Below, piece after piece: positions 41,364 through 49,914 of a stretch of 64,000 nucleotides of DNA. The DNA is taken from positions 2,852,001-2,916,000 of the forward strand of contig NZ_CP017146.1 in assembly GCF_009930795.1 (NCBI RefSeq), given 5' to 3'. The stretch's first letter is position 1. Every line of letters begins with the position of its first letter. Position numbers and translations under genes: made by a program. This DNA comes from Marisediminicola antarctica (GTDB lineage Bacteria > Actinomycetota > Actinomycetes > Actinomycetales > Microbacteriaceae). The notes beneath the pieces are model-generated. The model was given only the letters and a program-made list of their open reading frames with translations, was not told the origin of the DNA and did not search any database.

Positions 41364-42475
41364 GAGAGCCCGGCCGTGATCTCGACGTCGGAAATCTCCA
41401 CGACGGAGCGCAGCACGAGCCCCTGGTGCATTCTCTCGAACGCCTCCTCGATGTCGCCGAGCCCGATGCGCTCGGAGACGAACGCGTCGAGGTCGAGGTT
41501 GCCCTGCTTGTAGTGGCTCACGAGCATCGGAAAGTCGCGCGAGGGGAGGCAGTCGCCGTACCAGGACGACTTGACGGCCCCGCCGCGGCCGAAGACGTCC
41601 AGAAGCGGCAGCTCGATCGTCATGTCGGGCGACGGCACGCCGACGAGCACCACGGTTCCGGCGAGGTCGCGCGCGTAGAACGCCTGACTGAAGGTCTCGG
41701 GCCGGCCGACGGCGTCGATGACGACATTCGCGCCGTTGCCCTCGGTGAGGGCGCGGATCGCCTCGACCGGCTCCTCGTCGCGGGAATTGACACCGTGGGT
41801 CGCGCCGAGCGAGACGGCGAGGTCGACCTTGCGCTGGTCGATGTCGACGGCGATGATCGTGGTCGCGCCGGCGAGCTTCGCGCCGACGATCGCGGCGATG
41901 CCGACCCCGCCACAGCCGATGACGGCCACGGAATCGCCGAGGCCGACGCTGCCCGTGTTGATCGCGGCGCCGATGCCGGCCATGACGCCGCATCCGAGCA
42001 GCCCCACTGCGGCGGGGTCGACATCCTCGTCCACCTTTGTGCACTGGCCTGCCGCGACAAGGGTCTTCTCGGCGAAGGCACCAATGCCGAGCGCCGGCGA
42101 GAGCTCCGTGCCGTCCTCGAGCGTCATCTTCTGGGTCGCATTGAAGGTGTTGAAGCAGTACTGCGCCTCACCGCGGCGACACGCCCGGCACTGCCCGCAG
42201 ACCGCGCGCCAGTTCAGGATGACGCGGTCCCCCGGCACGACGTTCGTCACACCGTCTCCGACCGCCGCAACGACTCCCGTGGCCTCGTGCCCGAGCAGGA
42301 ACGGGTAGTCGTCGTTGATGGCGCCCTGCTTGTAATGCAAATCGGTGTGGCAGACCCCGCAGGTGAGGATGTCGACGAGCGCCTCCCCCGGTCCGGGGTC
42401 AGGCACGAGAATCGTCTCGAGCGAAACGGGGGCATTCTTGCTCCTGACGACGACCGCCTGAACCCTGTGCACCAT
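41360..42475 (-). CDS. mscR: S-(hydroxymethyl)mycothiol dehydrogenase
   Basis: A 371-aa class III-type zinc alcohol dehydrogenase. The catalytic site is C42 ([15 protein letters not shown]) with H63/E64 (LGHEATG). Four structural-zinc cysteines are at C93, C96, C99 and C107. NAD-binding [19 protein letters not shown] follows. [19 protein letters not shown] and [16 protein letters not shown] are typical of the actinobacterial mycothiol-dependent formaldehyde/S-nitrosomycothiol enzyme. It oxidises the mycothiol-formaldehyde adduct. Operon partner: the MBL hydrolase. Confidence 0.92.
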   Translation of the reverse strand: MVHRVQAVVVRSKNAPVSLETILVPDPGPGEALVDILTCGVCHTDLHYKQGAINDDYPFLLGHEATGVVAAVGDGVTNVVPGDRVILNWRAVCGQCRACRRGEAQYCFNTFNATQKMTLEDGTELSPALGIGAFAEKTLVAAGQCTKVDEDVDPAAVGLLGCGVMAGIGAAINTGSVGLGDSVAVIGCGGVGIAAIVGAKLAGATTIIAVDIDQRKVDLAVSLGATHGVNSRDEEPVEAIRALTEGNGANVVIDAVGRPETFSQAFYARDLAGTVVLVGVPSPDMTIELPLLDVFGRGGAVKSSWYGDCLPSRDFPMLVSHYKQGNLDLDAFVSERIGLGDIEEAFERMHQGLVLRSVVEISDVEITAGLS

Positions 42476-42683
42476 CTGTGTGGACCGTTCCTCTCGTTGT
42501 GCTGCCGACCGGTTGTGCTCTCCCCATCAGATCACAGTCGGCTGATGGATCGGGTGCACCTCGATCGGGCACGCAATTCGACTCACTGTCACGGCTGTGC
42601 AACATTCAATCGACTAATGCTCGACATGGGACTAGCGTGACGAATGCTGGCCCAGACCCCGCCAGCGCGTTCGGGAGAGATTC

Positions 42684-42983
42684 GTGGCAGAGCACACCCA
42701 GGAGCATCCGATCATCACCCCGACGCCGCACCGTCGACCCGTGCTCCGGATGACGCCCGAGTTCCTCTCCTTCGCCGCGGCCCTGCTCGGAATTGTCGCT
42801 GCCGCCAAGTCCGCCATCCCGACGATCAGCCTCGGGGGGCTCGTGCCCGCTGTCCTTGCGCTCGCTGCGGGCATCACCGCGATGAAGCTCAAAACCACCC
42901 GGCCCGGCTTCGCGATCGCGGGAGTCACCCTCGGAGCACTCGCCGCCGTGGTTGCGATCTCGATGAGCACGTCCGCCGGCTGA
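42684..42983 (+). CDS. Small hypothetical membrane protein
   Basis: A 99-aa protein with a polar N-terminal 25 residues and two or three short hydrophobic helices (FLSFAAALLGIVAAAKSA, LVPAVLALAAGITAM, FAIAGVTLGALAAVVAI). It resembles the small DUF4190-like actinobacterial membrane proteins in size, but I cannot assign it firmly. Convergent with the NERD gene 10 bp later. Confidence 0.65.
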   Translation: MAEHTQEHPIITPTPHRRPVLRMTPEFLSFAAALLGIVAAAKSAIPTISLGGLVPAVLALAAGITAMKLKTTRPGFAIAGVTLGALAAVVAISMSTSAG

Positions 42984-42993
42984 TCCCGCGCGA

Positions 42994-43773
42994 CTACCTC
43001 AGGGACAACGCGTCCAGAATCGCCGCACCAGCGACACCGAGCGCGCCGAGTACCGCGACCAGGGCGAGCACAATCCAGCCTCGCGCGCGGGACCGAGCTG
43101 CATCGACCTCCGAGCGAAGCAGCGTGAAGTCGGACTCGGGGCTCTCGGCCTGCTCGTCGACGAGTGGGCAATCGCGCCAGGTCGCGCGGCTCCCCGCAGC
43201 GGCGGCGATACGCGCGACGGCAGCGTCCGAGTGAACCATCGGCCGGCCGAGGAGCCAGGAGGACACCTCGCCCGACTCGAGCACTGCCACCGACGAGGGG
43301 CGACGAGAGGTCGACGCGGGATCGATGACGACTATGACCGGGCGCACCTCGACGACTTCCCCGAGCGCCTTGCCCAGCGACGCGGCAGCACGCTCCGCCT
43401 CGTCACGCGCGACGCGAATATGGTCGGTGGGGCTGCCATCCACGCGCAGCGTGCCTCCGAGCACGTGCACTCGCTGCCCGCTCAGGTTCCTCGTCGTGAT
43501 CGCGTAAATGCCTCCGGGACCGATTGCCAGGTGGTCGACTTCGCTCGTGCTCGAACTGAGCGGAACGGCGTGAAGCACCGTCCAGGCGGCGCCCAGCATG
43601 CCGAACTCTCCAACCACCTCCATCTCGCCCAGACCACCGCGATACCAGCTGCGCACATCCGGATTCAGGGGGGACTGGCCGAAAACCCGTGCCGCAGCGC
43701 CCCGATCACCCGCCGCGGACTGCCGCCGTACGAATTCGCGCGTGAGCGTGTACGAAGGGATTCGCTCCCTCAT
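42994..43773 (-). CDS. NERD-domain membrane-anchored protein (paralogue A)
   Basis: About 259 aa from the ATG at 43773 (a GTG at 43791 is possible). The central domain looks like a nuclease-related domain: GEMEVVGEFGML, WTVLHAVPL, the acidic SEVDHLAIGPGGIYAITT core and a later basic segment. In true nucleases the core Glu/Asp...Asp...K is catalytic; here the D in EVDHLAI is present, but the usual (E/Q)xK is replaced by TTRN. A single C-terminal helix (RGWIVLALVAVLGALGV) anchors it. A clear paralogue lies at 63258-64000. Confidence 0.75.
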   Translation of the reverse strand: MRERIPSYTLTREFVRRQSAAGDRGAAARVFGQSPLNPDVRSWYRGGLGEMEVVGEFGMLGAAWTVLHAVPLSSSTSEVDHLAIGPGGIYAITTRNLSGQRVHVLGGTLRVDGSPTDHIRVARDEAERAAASLGKALGEVVEVRPVIVVIDPASTSRRPSSVAVLESGEVSSWLLGRPMVHSDAAVARIAAAAGSRATWRDCPLVDEQAESPESDFTLLRSEVDAARSRARGWIVLALVAVLGALGVAGAAILDALSLR

Positions 43774-43920
43774 GGGCGGGTCACTGCGCACCGCCGGAGA
43801 ATCCGGCCGCGTGTTTCGCCCATAGTGTGTCCCCGCCGTCCACGTCCCCGGGCTGTGATTTGCCCGGGGATAGAGTATGCGAGATTATCTCGGCGGATTA
43901 GCCCCCGAACGGGGAGTCAC

Positions 43921-44976
43921 TCACGCATTGAGAATGACCTTCAACGCCTTCGTCTCCGCGGCGCGCCCGAACACGTCGTAGGCCTCGATGATGTCCCCGA
44001 GTTCGAAGGTGTGGCTCACGAAGTTCTCGGCCACGATCTTCTTCTGCGCGACGAGCTTCAGCAGAATATCGAGCGTGTCGGTGTTGACGAGGCCCATGCT
44101 GATGTTGATGTTCGAGATCCACAGGTCCTGCAGCGGGAAGTCGACCGACTTGCCGTGCACCCCGACGTTCGCCACGGCGCCGGCCGGACGCACGATATCG
44201 AGGCACATGGTGAAGGTCTGCGGAATACCGACGGCCTCGATCGCGACGTCGACCCCGAGTCCGTCGGTCATCGCGAATACCTGGTCCTTCCAGTCGGCGT
44301 CACTCGAGACGACCGTGTCGGTGGCACCGAACTTCCTCGCCTGCTCGACCCGGTTGGCGTCGAGGTCGATTGCGATGATCCGCGAGGGGCCGTAGAGACC
44401 GGCAGTGGCGATCGCAGCGAGCCCGACCGGGCCAGCGCCGACGACCGCGACAACGTCGCCGGCCTTGACCCTGCCGTATTTCACGCCGATCTCGTGCCCG
44501 GTCGGCAGGATGTCCGAGAGCACCGTTCCCTGCTGGGGGGTGACGTTCTCGGGAAGCGGGTAGACCGACGTCTCGGCGAAGGGAACGCGCACGAATTCGG
44601 CCTGCGTACCGTCGATGAGATGGCCGAAGATCCAGCCGATGCCGGATGCCCCCTCGTCGGCGAGGCAGTGCGAGTAGACCCCCATCTTGCAGTAGCTGCA
44701 GTGTCCGCAGGCGGAGACGCAGGAGAGGATGACCTGGTCGCCCACCTTGAGGCTCGTGACGGCGGCCCCGAGTTCGGTGATGGTGCCCACGCCCTCGTGG
44801 CCGAGGATCCGGCCCACCTCGACAGCCGGAACATCCCCCTTGAGGATGTGCAGGTCGGTGCCACAGATGGTCGTCGTGTCGATCTTCACGATGACGTCCG
44901 TCGGCTGCAGGATCGTCGGGTTGGGAACCTCTTCCCATGATTTCTGGCCTGGACCTTTGTAGACGAGCGCCTTCAT
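43921..44976 (-). CDS. Zinc-dependent alcohol dehydrogenase
   Basis: A 351-aa MDR dehydrogenase. Catalytic zinc: C38 (TICGTDLHILKG) and H60/E61 (LGHEGVG). A complete structural zinc lobe is at C90, C93, C96 and C104 (CGHCSYCKMGVYSHC). NAD-binding VVGAGPVGLAAI and IAIDLDANR follow. ILKGDVP...GRILGHE and GWIFGHLIDGTQAEFVRVP resemble secondary alcohol/IDH-like dehydrogenases. The ATG at 44976 is chosen (GGAACTCC context, family-typical MKALVY); the frame opens 11 codons further. Divergent from an acyltransferase. Confidence 0.9.
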   Translation of the reverse strand: MKALVYKGPGQKSWEEVPNPTILQPTDVIVKIDTTTICGTDLHILKGDVPAVEVGRILGHEGVGTITELGAAVTSLKVGDQVILSCVSACGHCSYCKMGVYSHCLADEGASGIGWIFGHLIDGTQAEFVRVPFAETSVYPLPENVTPQQGTVLSDILPTGHEIGVKYGRVKAGDVVAVVGAGPVGLAAIATAGLYGPSRIIAIDLDANRVEQARKFGATDTVVSSDADWKDQVFAMTDGLGVDVAIEAVGIPQTFTMCLDIVRPAGAVANVGVHGKSVDFPLQDLWISNINISMGLVNTDTLDILLKLVAQKKIVAENFVSHTFELGDIIEAYDVFGRAAETKALKVILNA

Positions 44977-45092
44977 GGAGTTCCTTTTCGATAGATGGGA
45001 ATAGTTCAACTCAGTTGACCATATTTGCGCCGCAACCCGCGCGGCTAGAGCCTTACGGCCCGAGGCTCAGCAACCGGTTCTACGATGGGCAG

Positions 45093-45866
45093 GTGAGACG
45101 TCGCCCACCCGAAGCCATCTACGACACCGCCATCGTCCTCGGGCGCGCTCTGTTCGGATTCTGGCGCCTTCGGCGCTCGGCGACGGGACTCGCGAACCTC
45201 CCGGACTCGGGGGGAGCGGTCATCGCGATGACCCACTTCGGCTACCTCGAATTCGCCCTCGTCGAGTGGGCGACCTGGATGCACAACAAGCGCCGCATCC
45301 GCTTCATGGCCAAGCGAGCGGTCTTCGACAAGCCCGTGCTGGGCTCCGTACTGCGAGGAATGCGCCACATCTCGGTGGACATGACGGCCGGCGCCTCGGC
45401 GTACGCCGAGGCTGTCACCGCCCTGCGCAATGGCGAACTCATCGGGGTCTTCCCCGAGGCCGGCGTCAACTCCTCGTTCACGGTGCGCGAGCTCAAGACG
45501 GGTGCGGTGCGCCTCGCGGCAGAGGCTGGAGTGCCGATCATCCCCGTCGCGATCTGGGGCGGCCACCGCTTGCTCACCAAGAACCACAAGGTTGGGTTTC
45601 GCGAGCGCTTCGGTGTTCTCGTGACCTACGCCTTCGGTCCTCCGATGACTGCCTCAGCGAGCGACGACGTGCGTAAGCGCACCAACGCACTGCGTGACGA
45701 GCTTCAGGGTTTGGTCGATCAGCTCCAGACGGGATATCCGGTCGACGGTAGCGACCAGTGGTGGCATCCGCGTCACCTCGGCGGAACCGCTCCGACGCCC
45801 GAGGAAGCCGCGGCGGCTGACGAGGAACGGCGACGACGACGCGAACAGGCAGCAAGCGGCGGCTGA
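45093..45866 (+). CDS. Lysophospholipid acyltransferase (PlsC family)
   Basis: About 257 aa from a GTG. PlsC motifs are present in a variant form: motif I is MTHFGYLEF (H with Glu rather than Asp four residues on), motif III FPEAGVNSSF replaces FPEGTRS, and motif IV is VPIIPVAIWG. This pattern is common in actinobacterial 1-acyl-glycerol-3-phosphate acyltransferase-like proteins. The Arg/Glu-rich C-terminal tail is probably unstructured. It likely acylates a lysophospholipid at the membrane. Confidence 0.85.
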   Translation: MRRRPPEAIYDTAIVLGRALFGFWRLRRSATGLANLPDSGGAVIAMTHFGYLEFALVEWATWMHNKRRIRFMAKRAVFDKPVLGSVLRGMRHISVDMTAGASAYAEAVTALRNGELIGVFPEAGVNSSFTVRELKTGAVRLAAEAGVPIIPVAIWGGHRLLTKNHKVGFRERFGVLVTYAFGPPMTASASDDVRKRTNALRDELQGLVDQLQTGYPVDGSDQWWHPRHLGGTAPTPEEAAAADEERRRRREQAASGG

Positions 45867-45985
45867 CGCCCCACAGCTCACACCCCGGCTGGCTTCCCGC
45901 GGGTCGTCGGACCCTTTCGGCCACTCACGGCTCGGCGTACCCTCGAAGTGACCCGTCGCCGCCGCAGAACTAAGGAGCCACGTCA

Positions 45986-47098
45986 ATGCAACCGGTACTG
46001 CCCACCCAAACCGATCTCCGCGAACTCACCAGTCACCGCGACGAGGCGTGCATCTCGATCTACCTTCGCTCGTCACCGATACCGAGGGAAAGCGACGAAT
46101 CGAGGATTGCGCTCAAGGGAGCCGTCGCGCACGCGGAGCGAGAGCTGAAGGAGAAGGGGATGGATCCCGAGCAGCTGCGCGAGATCATCGGACCGCTCGA
46201 AGACCTCGACGATGATCCGGCGTTCTGGACCGACCAGACCCGCGGCTTCGCCATCTTCGCCGCGCCGGGGTTCCTGAGGGTCTTCCGACTCGTCAACGAC
46301 CTGCGCAACCACCTCGCGGTCGGCGACCGATTCGACATCGGCATGCTGCTGAGGGCCGTGTCGTTCAGCCACGAGGCCTTCGTGCTCTCCCTCACCGAGG
46401 GCACGATTGAGCTCTACGCCCTCACGAGCAACCAGCCGGTGCGGCACCTCGAACTGCAGCTGCCGGATGATGTGCACAGCGTGCTCGAGTACACGACAAG
46501 CGAGGACGACGCCCCAATGCCGCGCGCCCAGGGCGCCAGGGGAGAGAAGACAGAGCAGCGCAAGTACTGCCGTATCGCGCAGGATGCCGTGCTCGACGCG
46601 ATCGGCGACAGCACGATTCCGCTAATCCTCGCCGCAAGCATCGACCTCGAGCCGGCCTATCGCGCCGTCAACCACTACCGGCATCTCGCTGAACAGGGCG
46701 TCGGGGCGAACCCGGAGTCGCTCAGCCTTGTCGATCTCACTGAGCGCGCCCGCGCGATTCTGGATGACCTTCACGCCGCGGACCTCACCTCGTGGTGGGA
46801 GCACTTCGAACTCGAACGGTCGCGAGACAAGGCCACCGCCGACCTCGGTCACGTGGCCAGGGCTGCGACGGCGGCCGCGATCGACGAGCTGGTCTTCGAC
46901 ATGGACTCCACCCTCGAGGGATCGATCGACGAGGCCGGCGCGCTCCAGGTCGCACAGGGCGCGTCCGCCGACACCTACGGCATCGTCGACGAGATCGCGG
47001 CGCGGGTGCTTCGCGCTGGAGGAACGGCGCGCGCAGTGAGGTCCGACGACATGCCGGCTGGATCCCCGGTCGCCGCGGTGCTGCGCTACCCCTACTGA
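45986..47098 (+). CDS. baeRF3-type release-factor-like protein
   Basis: A 370-aa protein of the bacterial/archaeal eRF1-like (baeRF) superfamily, family 3 by overall look. The N-terminal ACISIYLRSSPIPRESDESRI, the central GFAIFAAPGFLRVFRL, and the RKYCRIAQDAVLDAIGDSTIPLILAA segment (in parts) are typical. Predicted roles are in ribosome-associated processes, none proven. The RBS AAGGAG precedes the ATG. Stand-alone, convergent with the GH81 gene at a 25-bp gap. Confidence 0.78.
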   Translation: MQPVLPTQTDLRELTSHRDEACISIYLRSSPIPRESDESRIALKGAVAHAERELKEKGMDPEQLREIIGPLEDLDDDPAFWTDQTRGFAIFAAPGFLRVFRLVNDLRNHLAVGDRFDIGMLLRAVSFSHEAFVLSLTEGTIELYALTSNQPVRHLELQLPDDVHSVLEYTTSEDDAPMPRAQGARGEKTEQRKYCRIAQDAVLDAIGDSTIPLILAASIDLEPAYRAVNHYRHLAEQGVGANPESLSLVDLTERARAILDDLHAADLTSWWEHFELERSRDKATADLGHVARAATAAAIDELVFDMDSTLEGSIDEAGALQVAQGASADTYGIVDEIAARVLRAGGTARAVRSDDMPAGSPVAAVLRYPY

Positions 47099-47123
47099 CC
47101 GCCGCGCCTGCGGGCGCCCCTTT

Positions 47124-49181
47124 CTACGGAACAGCCTCCACCATGAGCCACGCCATCATGTAGGCGCGACTGTTGCCGTCGTCGATCCGCTCGTCGCTCA
47201 GCGTCGGCGCGATGTCGAGAGCCGCCGCCGCGGCATCCGGCCCCTCGAGAGCGGAGTACATGAGCAGGTAGTCGCCGAACAGCACGTCGAACCCGTCGGG
47301 CGCGGAATCCTCGAGGTTCGCGCGCACCCGATCGGGGTCGACCCCGAGGTAGCCGGACACCGGGCTGATGGGCAGCACGACGATGCCGAGCATCGCGCTC
47401 GGCTCGGCGCTGAACCAGGTGGCATAGTCGCGCTTGCCGCCCCAGACAAGGGAGGTGATGGTGTGGTCGAACCCCTCGTAGAGCGGGTCGTCGAGAGGGA
47501 AGTCGGTCCAGTAGGCGCGCGCCGAGTCCGCCTCGGCCGACAGCATCCAGGTCGCCGCCGTGAGGAGGGCCGGCTGGTCGCTCGCGGTCGCCCAGAGGGC
47601 CAAGCCGTTCCAGGCCGTCACCGCCTCGGAGCTTGATTCCTGGTTGTTGCCGTCGCCGAATGGCGAGGTGCCGCTCGCCCAGGAATGGCTTCCGTAGGCG
47701 TCGAACACCCGCAGCTCGGGGAAATAGCTGCTCTCGCCCGACGTAGCAAGGTCCGCCGCGAGGAGGTTCATCACCGGAGCCCACTCCTCGGCGAGGCGCG
47801 GGTCGTCAGCCGCGACAACACCGGCTGCGTAGAGAAAGTAGCCGTAGTGAAAGTGGTGGTCGTTGAACTCCTCGGAGCCGAACGACGTCATGAGCCCGAC
47901 GATCCCCTTCCCCTCGGCGTCGTAGACGAAGCACTGCACGTCGCGCACCTCGCAACCGCCCGGCTCCATCCACTCACCGATCTGCGTGACGAGACGGTCT
48001 TTGAGCTCGTCGGCCGCATCGTCAGCGCCGACCTGACGAGCGACGCTCATGAGGTTCGCGGAACGGTAGAGCGACTTGCCACCGAAGTAGGTGTCCTCGG
48101 CGAACGGTAGGGATGACTCCACATCCTCCGCGACCTGATCGGCCAGCGCGGCTCGCCGCTCGTCGTCCAGCCCCGAGAGGTCGAGCTGGCCAGACGGCTC
48201 GAGCAGCGGCGCCGCCCACTGGAGAGTGTCGCCAACACACAACCGCATCTCGCCGTAGACGCTGGGATAGCTTCCCTCCGCACAGTCGCTTCCGCCGACG
48301 AGCGCGCCGTGCTGGTGCGGCAGGGCGGCGAAAAGGGTCTCGCCGTCGCCCTCCGTCTCGTAGCGGATGCTCGTGGTGACGCGCTCGGCGTCGACGGTGT
48401 AGGCGAGGCTCGTGCCGGTGATCGGATGCCTCGCCGCCTCGGCGAAATCGGCGAGATCGGCGCCGTCGGCGACCGCGAACCAGCTGGCGTGCTGGTCGCC
48501 GTCGAGCTTCAGCGTCGTGCCCGTGTCGGACAGCGACCCCTCACTGACGAGGCCATAGGTCGTGCCGTCGATCTCCGCGGTCCACAGCCCCTCGGACCTA
48601 TCCGGCGTGAACGCCGTGCGCAGCTGAACGTCCACCGCCTCCGAAGCCGTGAAGTGCACAAAGGGCGACCCCTGGGCGATCACCGTTGTGCCCAGTTCGG
48701 TGTCGCCGTCAAACTGCGAGATCGTGACTGAAGCGGTGTCGTAGGCGGTGACCCGGTGCGAGTCCGCGCCGATGTCTGCTCCAACGTGCCCGACGAACCC
48801 GCCCATGATCACCTTGGGTGCCGTGGTCACGTTCGGCACGCCGAGTTCGAACCCGCCGCCGGTCAGCTGGAACGACAGCGGGAGCGGAAACACCGGCATC
48901 GAGTCCTCGCCGAAGACGAGGCCCGAGAACCAGCGGTTGGTCGGGGAGAGCAATCCCTCGGCCAGACGCGCCTCGGGAAGTTGCGCGACAGTCCGCTCCG
49001 GGACGGCGGCGACGAGGGGCGCGACAGCGGAATCGGGGAAGAGCTCGCCGCCGGACGCCCCCTCCCCCACGGGTCCGCGCTCGTCATCCGCACCACCGAA
49101 TGAGCACCCGGTCACGGCGAGCAGCAGCGCGAGCGCCGCAGCGGCGGGCGAGAGCATCCGGGCACACCTCCGGGCACACAC
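47124..49181 (-). CDS. GH81 endo-beta-1,3-glucanase lipoprotein
   Basis: About 685 aa from a GTG; the ATG at 49157, which has GGAGG nine bases upstream, is an attractive alternative. The N terminus is a lipoprotein signal (LALLLAVTGC, lipobox Cys), so the enzyme is exported and tethered. The C-terminal half shows the GH81 core: FNDHHFHYGYFLYAAGVVA, then SHSWASGTSPFGDGNNQES with the catalytic Glu residues in NNQESSSEA, and YWTDFPLDDPLYEGF. It cleaves beta-1,3-glucan. Last gene of an operon with a GT2 synthase and a fusion protein, starting 2 bp from the latter's stop. Confidence 0.92.
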   Translation of the reverse strand: MCARRCARMLSPAAAALALLLAVTGCSFGGADDERGPVGEGASGGELFPDSAVAPLVAAVPERTVAQLPEARLAEGLLSPTNRWFSGLVFGEDSMPVFPLPLSFQLTGGGFELGVPNVTTAPKVIMGGFVGHVGADIGADSHRVTAYDTASVTISQFDGDTELGTTVIAQGSPFVHFTASEAVDVQLRTAFTPDRSEGLWTAEIDGTTYGLVSEGSLSDTGTTLKLDGDQHASWFAVADGADLADFAEAARHPITGTSLAYTVDAERVTTSIRYETEGDGETLFAALPHQHGALVGGSDCAEGSYPSVYGEMRLCVGDTLQWAAPLLEPSGQLDLSGLDDERRAALADQVAEDVESSLPFAEDTYFGGKSLYRSANLMSVARQVGADDAADELKDRLVTQIGEWMEPGGCEVRDVQCFVYDAEGKGIVGLMTSFGSEEFNDHHFHYGYFLYAAGVVAADDPRLAEEWAPVMNLLAADLATSGESSYFPELRVFDAYGSHSWASGTSPFGDGNNQESSSEAVTAWNGLALWATASDQPALLTAATWMLSAEADSARAYWTDFPLDDPLYEGFDHTITSLVWGGKRDYATWFSAEPSAMLGIVVLPISPVSGYLGVDPDRVRANLEDSAPDGFDVLFGDYLLMYSALEGPDAAAAALDIAPTLSDERIDDGNSRAYMMAWLMVEAVP

Positions 49182-49182
49182 G

Positions 49183-49914
49183 TCAGAGCCCGATCCTGCG
49201 CAGGAAGTCGAAGAGCCCGTCGCCGACGCCGGCGAGGGGCCCGTCGTCGCGCAGCGAGAGTCTCGCCGTGACGGGGGTACCGCGGGAGATCAGATCGTTG
49301 AACGCGCCATCCTCGAGTTCGTCGCTGTCAATTCGCACGGAGGTCTCGGCCTCCCCCGCCGTCGTCGTCACCTCGATCGAGGTCACGACGCCGTCGACGA
49401 GCGCCTGGTTCGGCAGCGCGATCTCGACCACCGCGCCATCCTCGATTCGTGCGTAGTCCCGGCTCGAGAGCACGTAGTCGGCGGCGACGAACAGAGAGCC
49501 GACCTGGTCGATAGTGGCGAGCACCTGGCCGGCCTGTACGAATGAGCCACGCTCAGTCGAAATCCCTGACACCGTGCCGTCGACCGCCGCCGTGAGGGTG
49601 ACGATACCCTCCGGCGTGACCGTGTACGCGATGGTGTCGGGCTGGATGAGCCCCTCGGCGAGGTCGGCCTGAAGCGACGGACTCTGCACGATGAAGAGCC
49701 GGTCGCCCGCCGCCACAGCATCGCCGTCGTCGACGAACCGTTTGACCAGGGTGCCTCCGTAGTCGGTCCCAACCGGGTAGCGGTCAGCTTCAATGGAGGC
49801 CGAGGCGCTCGTCACTTGCGCCTGGCGCTGGTTAAAGACCACTGTGAGGGCGGCGACGATGACGACGACTCCGATGAGTCCGAAGAAGAGTTTGAAGCGA
49901 TTTTTCCACGTCAT
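49183..49914 (-). CDS. HlyD-like membrane-fusion/periplasmic adaptor protein
   Basis: A 243-aa protein with one N-terminal membrane helix (LFFGLIGVVVIVAALTVVF) and an extracytoplasmic biotinyl-lipoyl-like beta domain. YGGTLVKRFVDDGDAVAAGD and AAVDGTVSGISTERGSFVQAG are the two lipoyl halves, and a beta-barrel region follows. It starts inside the GT2 stop (ATGA). Analogous proteins accompany beta-glucan synthases in rhizobia (BgsB next to BgsA), where they are thought to aid export. Here a similar role is inferred in a cell without an outer membrane. Confidence 0.82.
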   Translation of the reverse strand: MTWKNRFKLFFGLIGVVVIVAALTVVFNQRQAQVTSASASIEADRYPVGTDYGGTLVKRFVDDGDAVAAGDRLFIVQSPSLQADLAEGLIQPDTIAYTVTPEGIVTLTAAVDGTVSGISTERGSFVQAGQVLATIDQVGSLFVAADYVLSSRDYARIEDGAVVEIALPNQALVDGVVTSIEVTTTAGEAETSVRIDSDELEDGAFNDLISRGTPVTARLSLRDDGPLAGVGDGLFDFLRRIGL

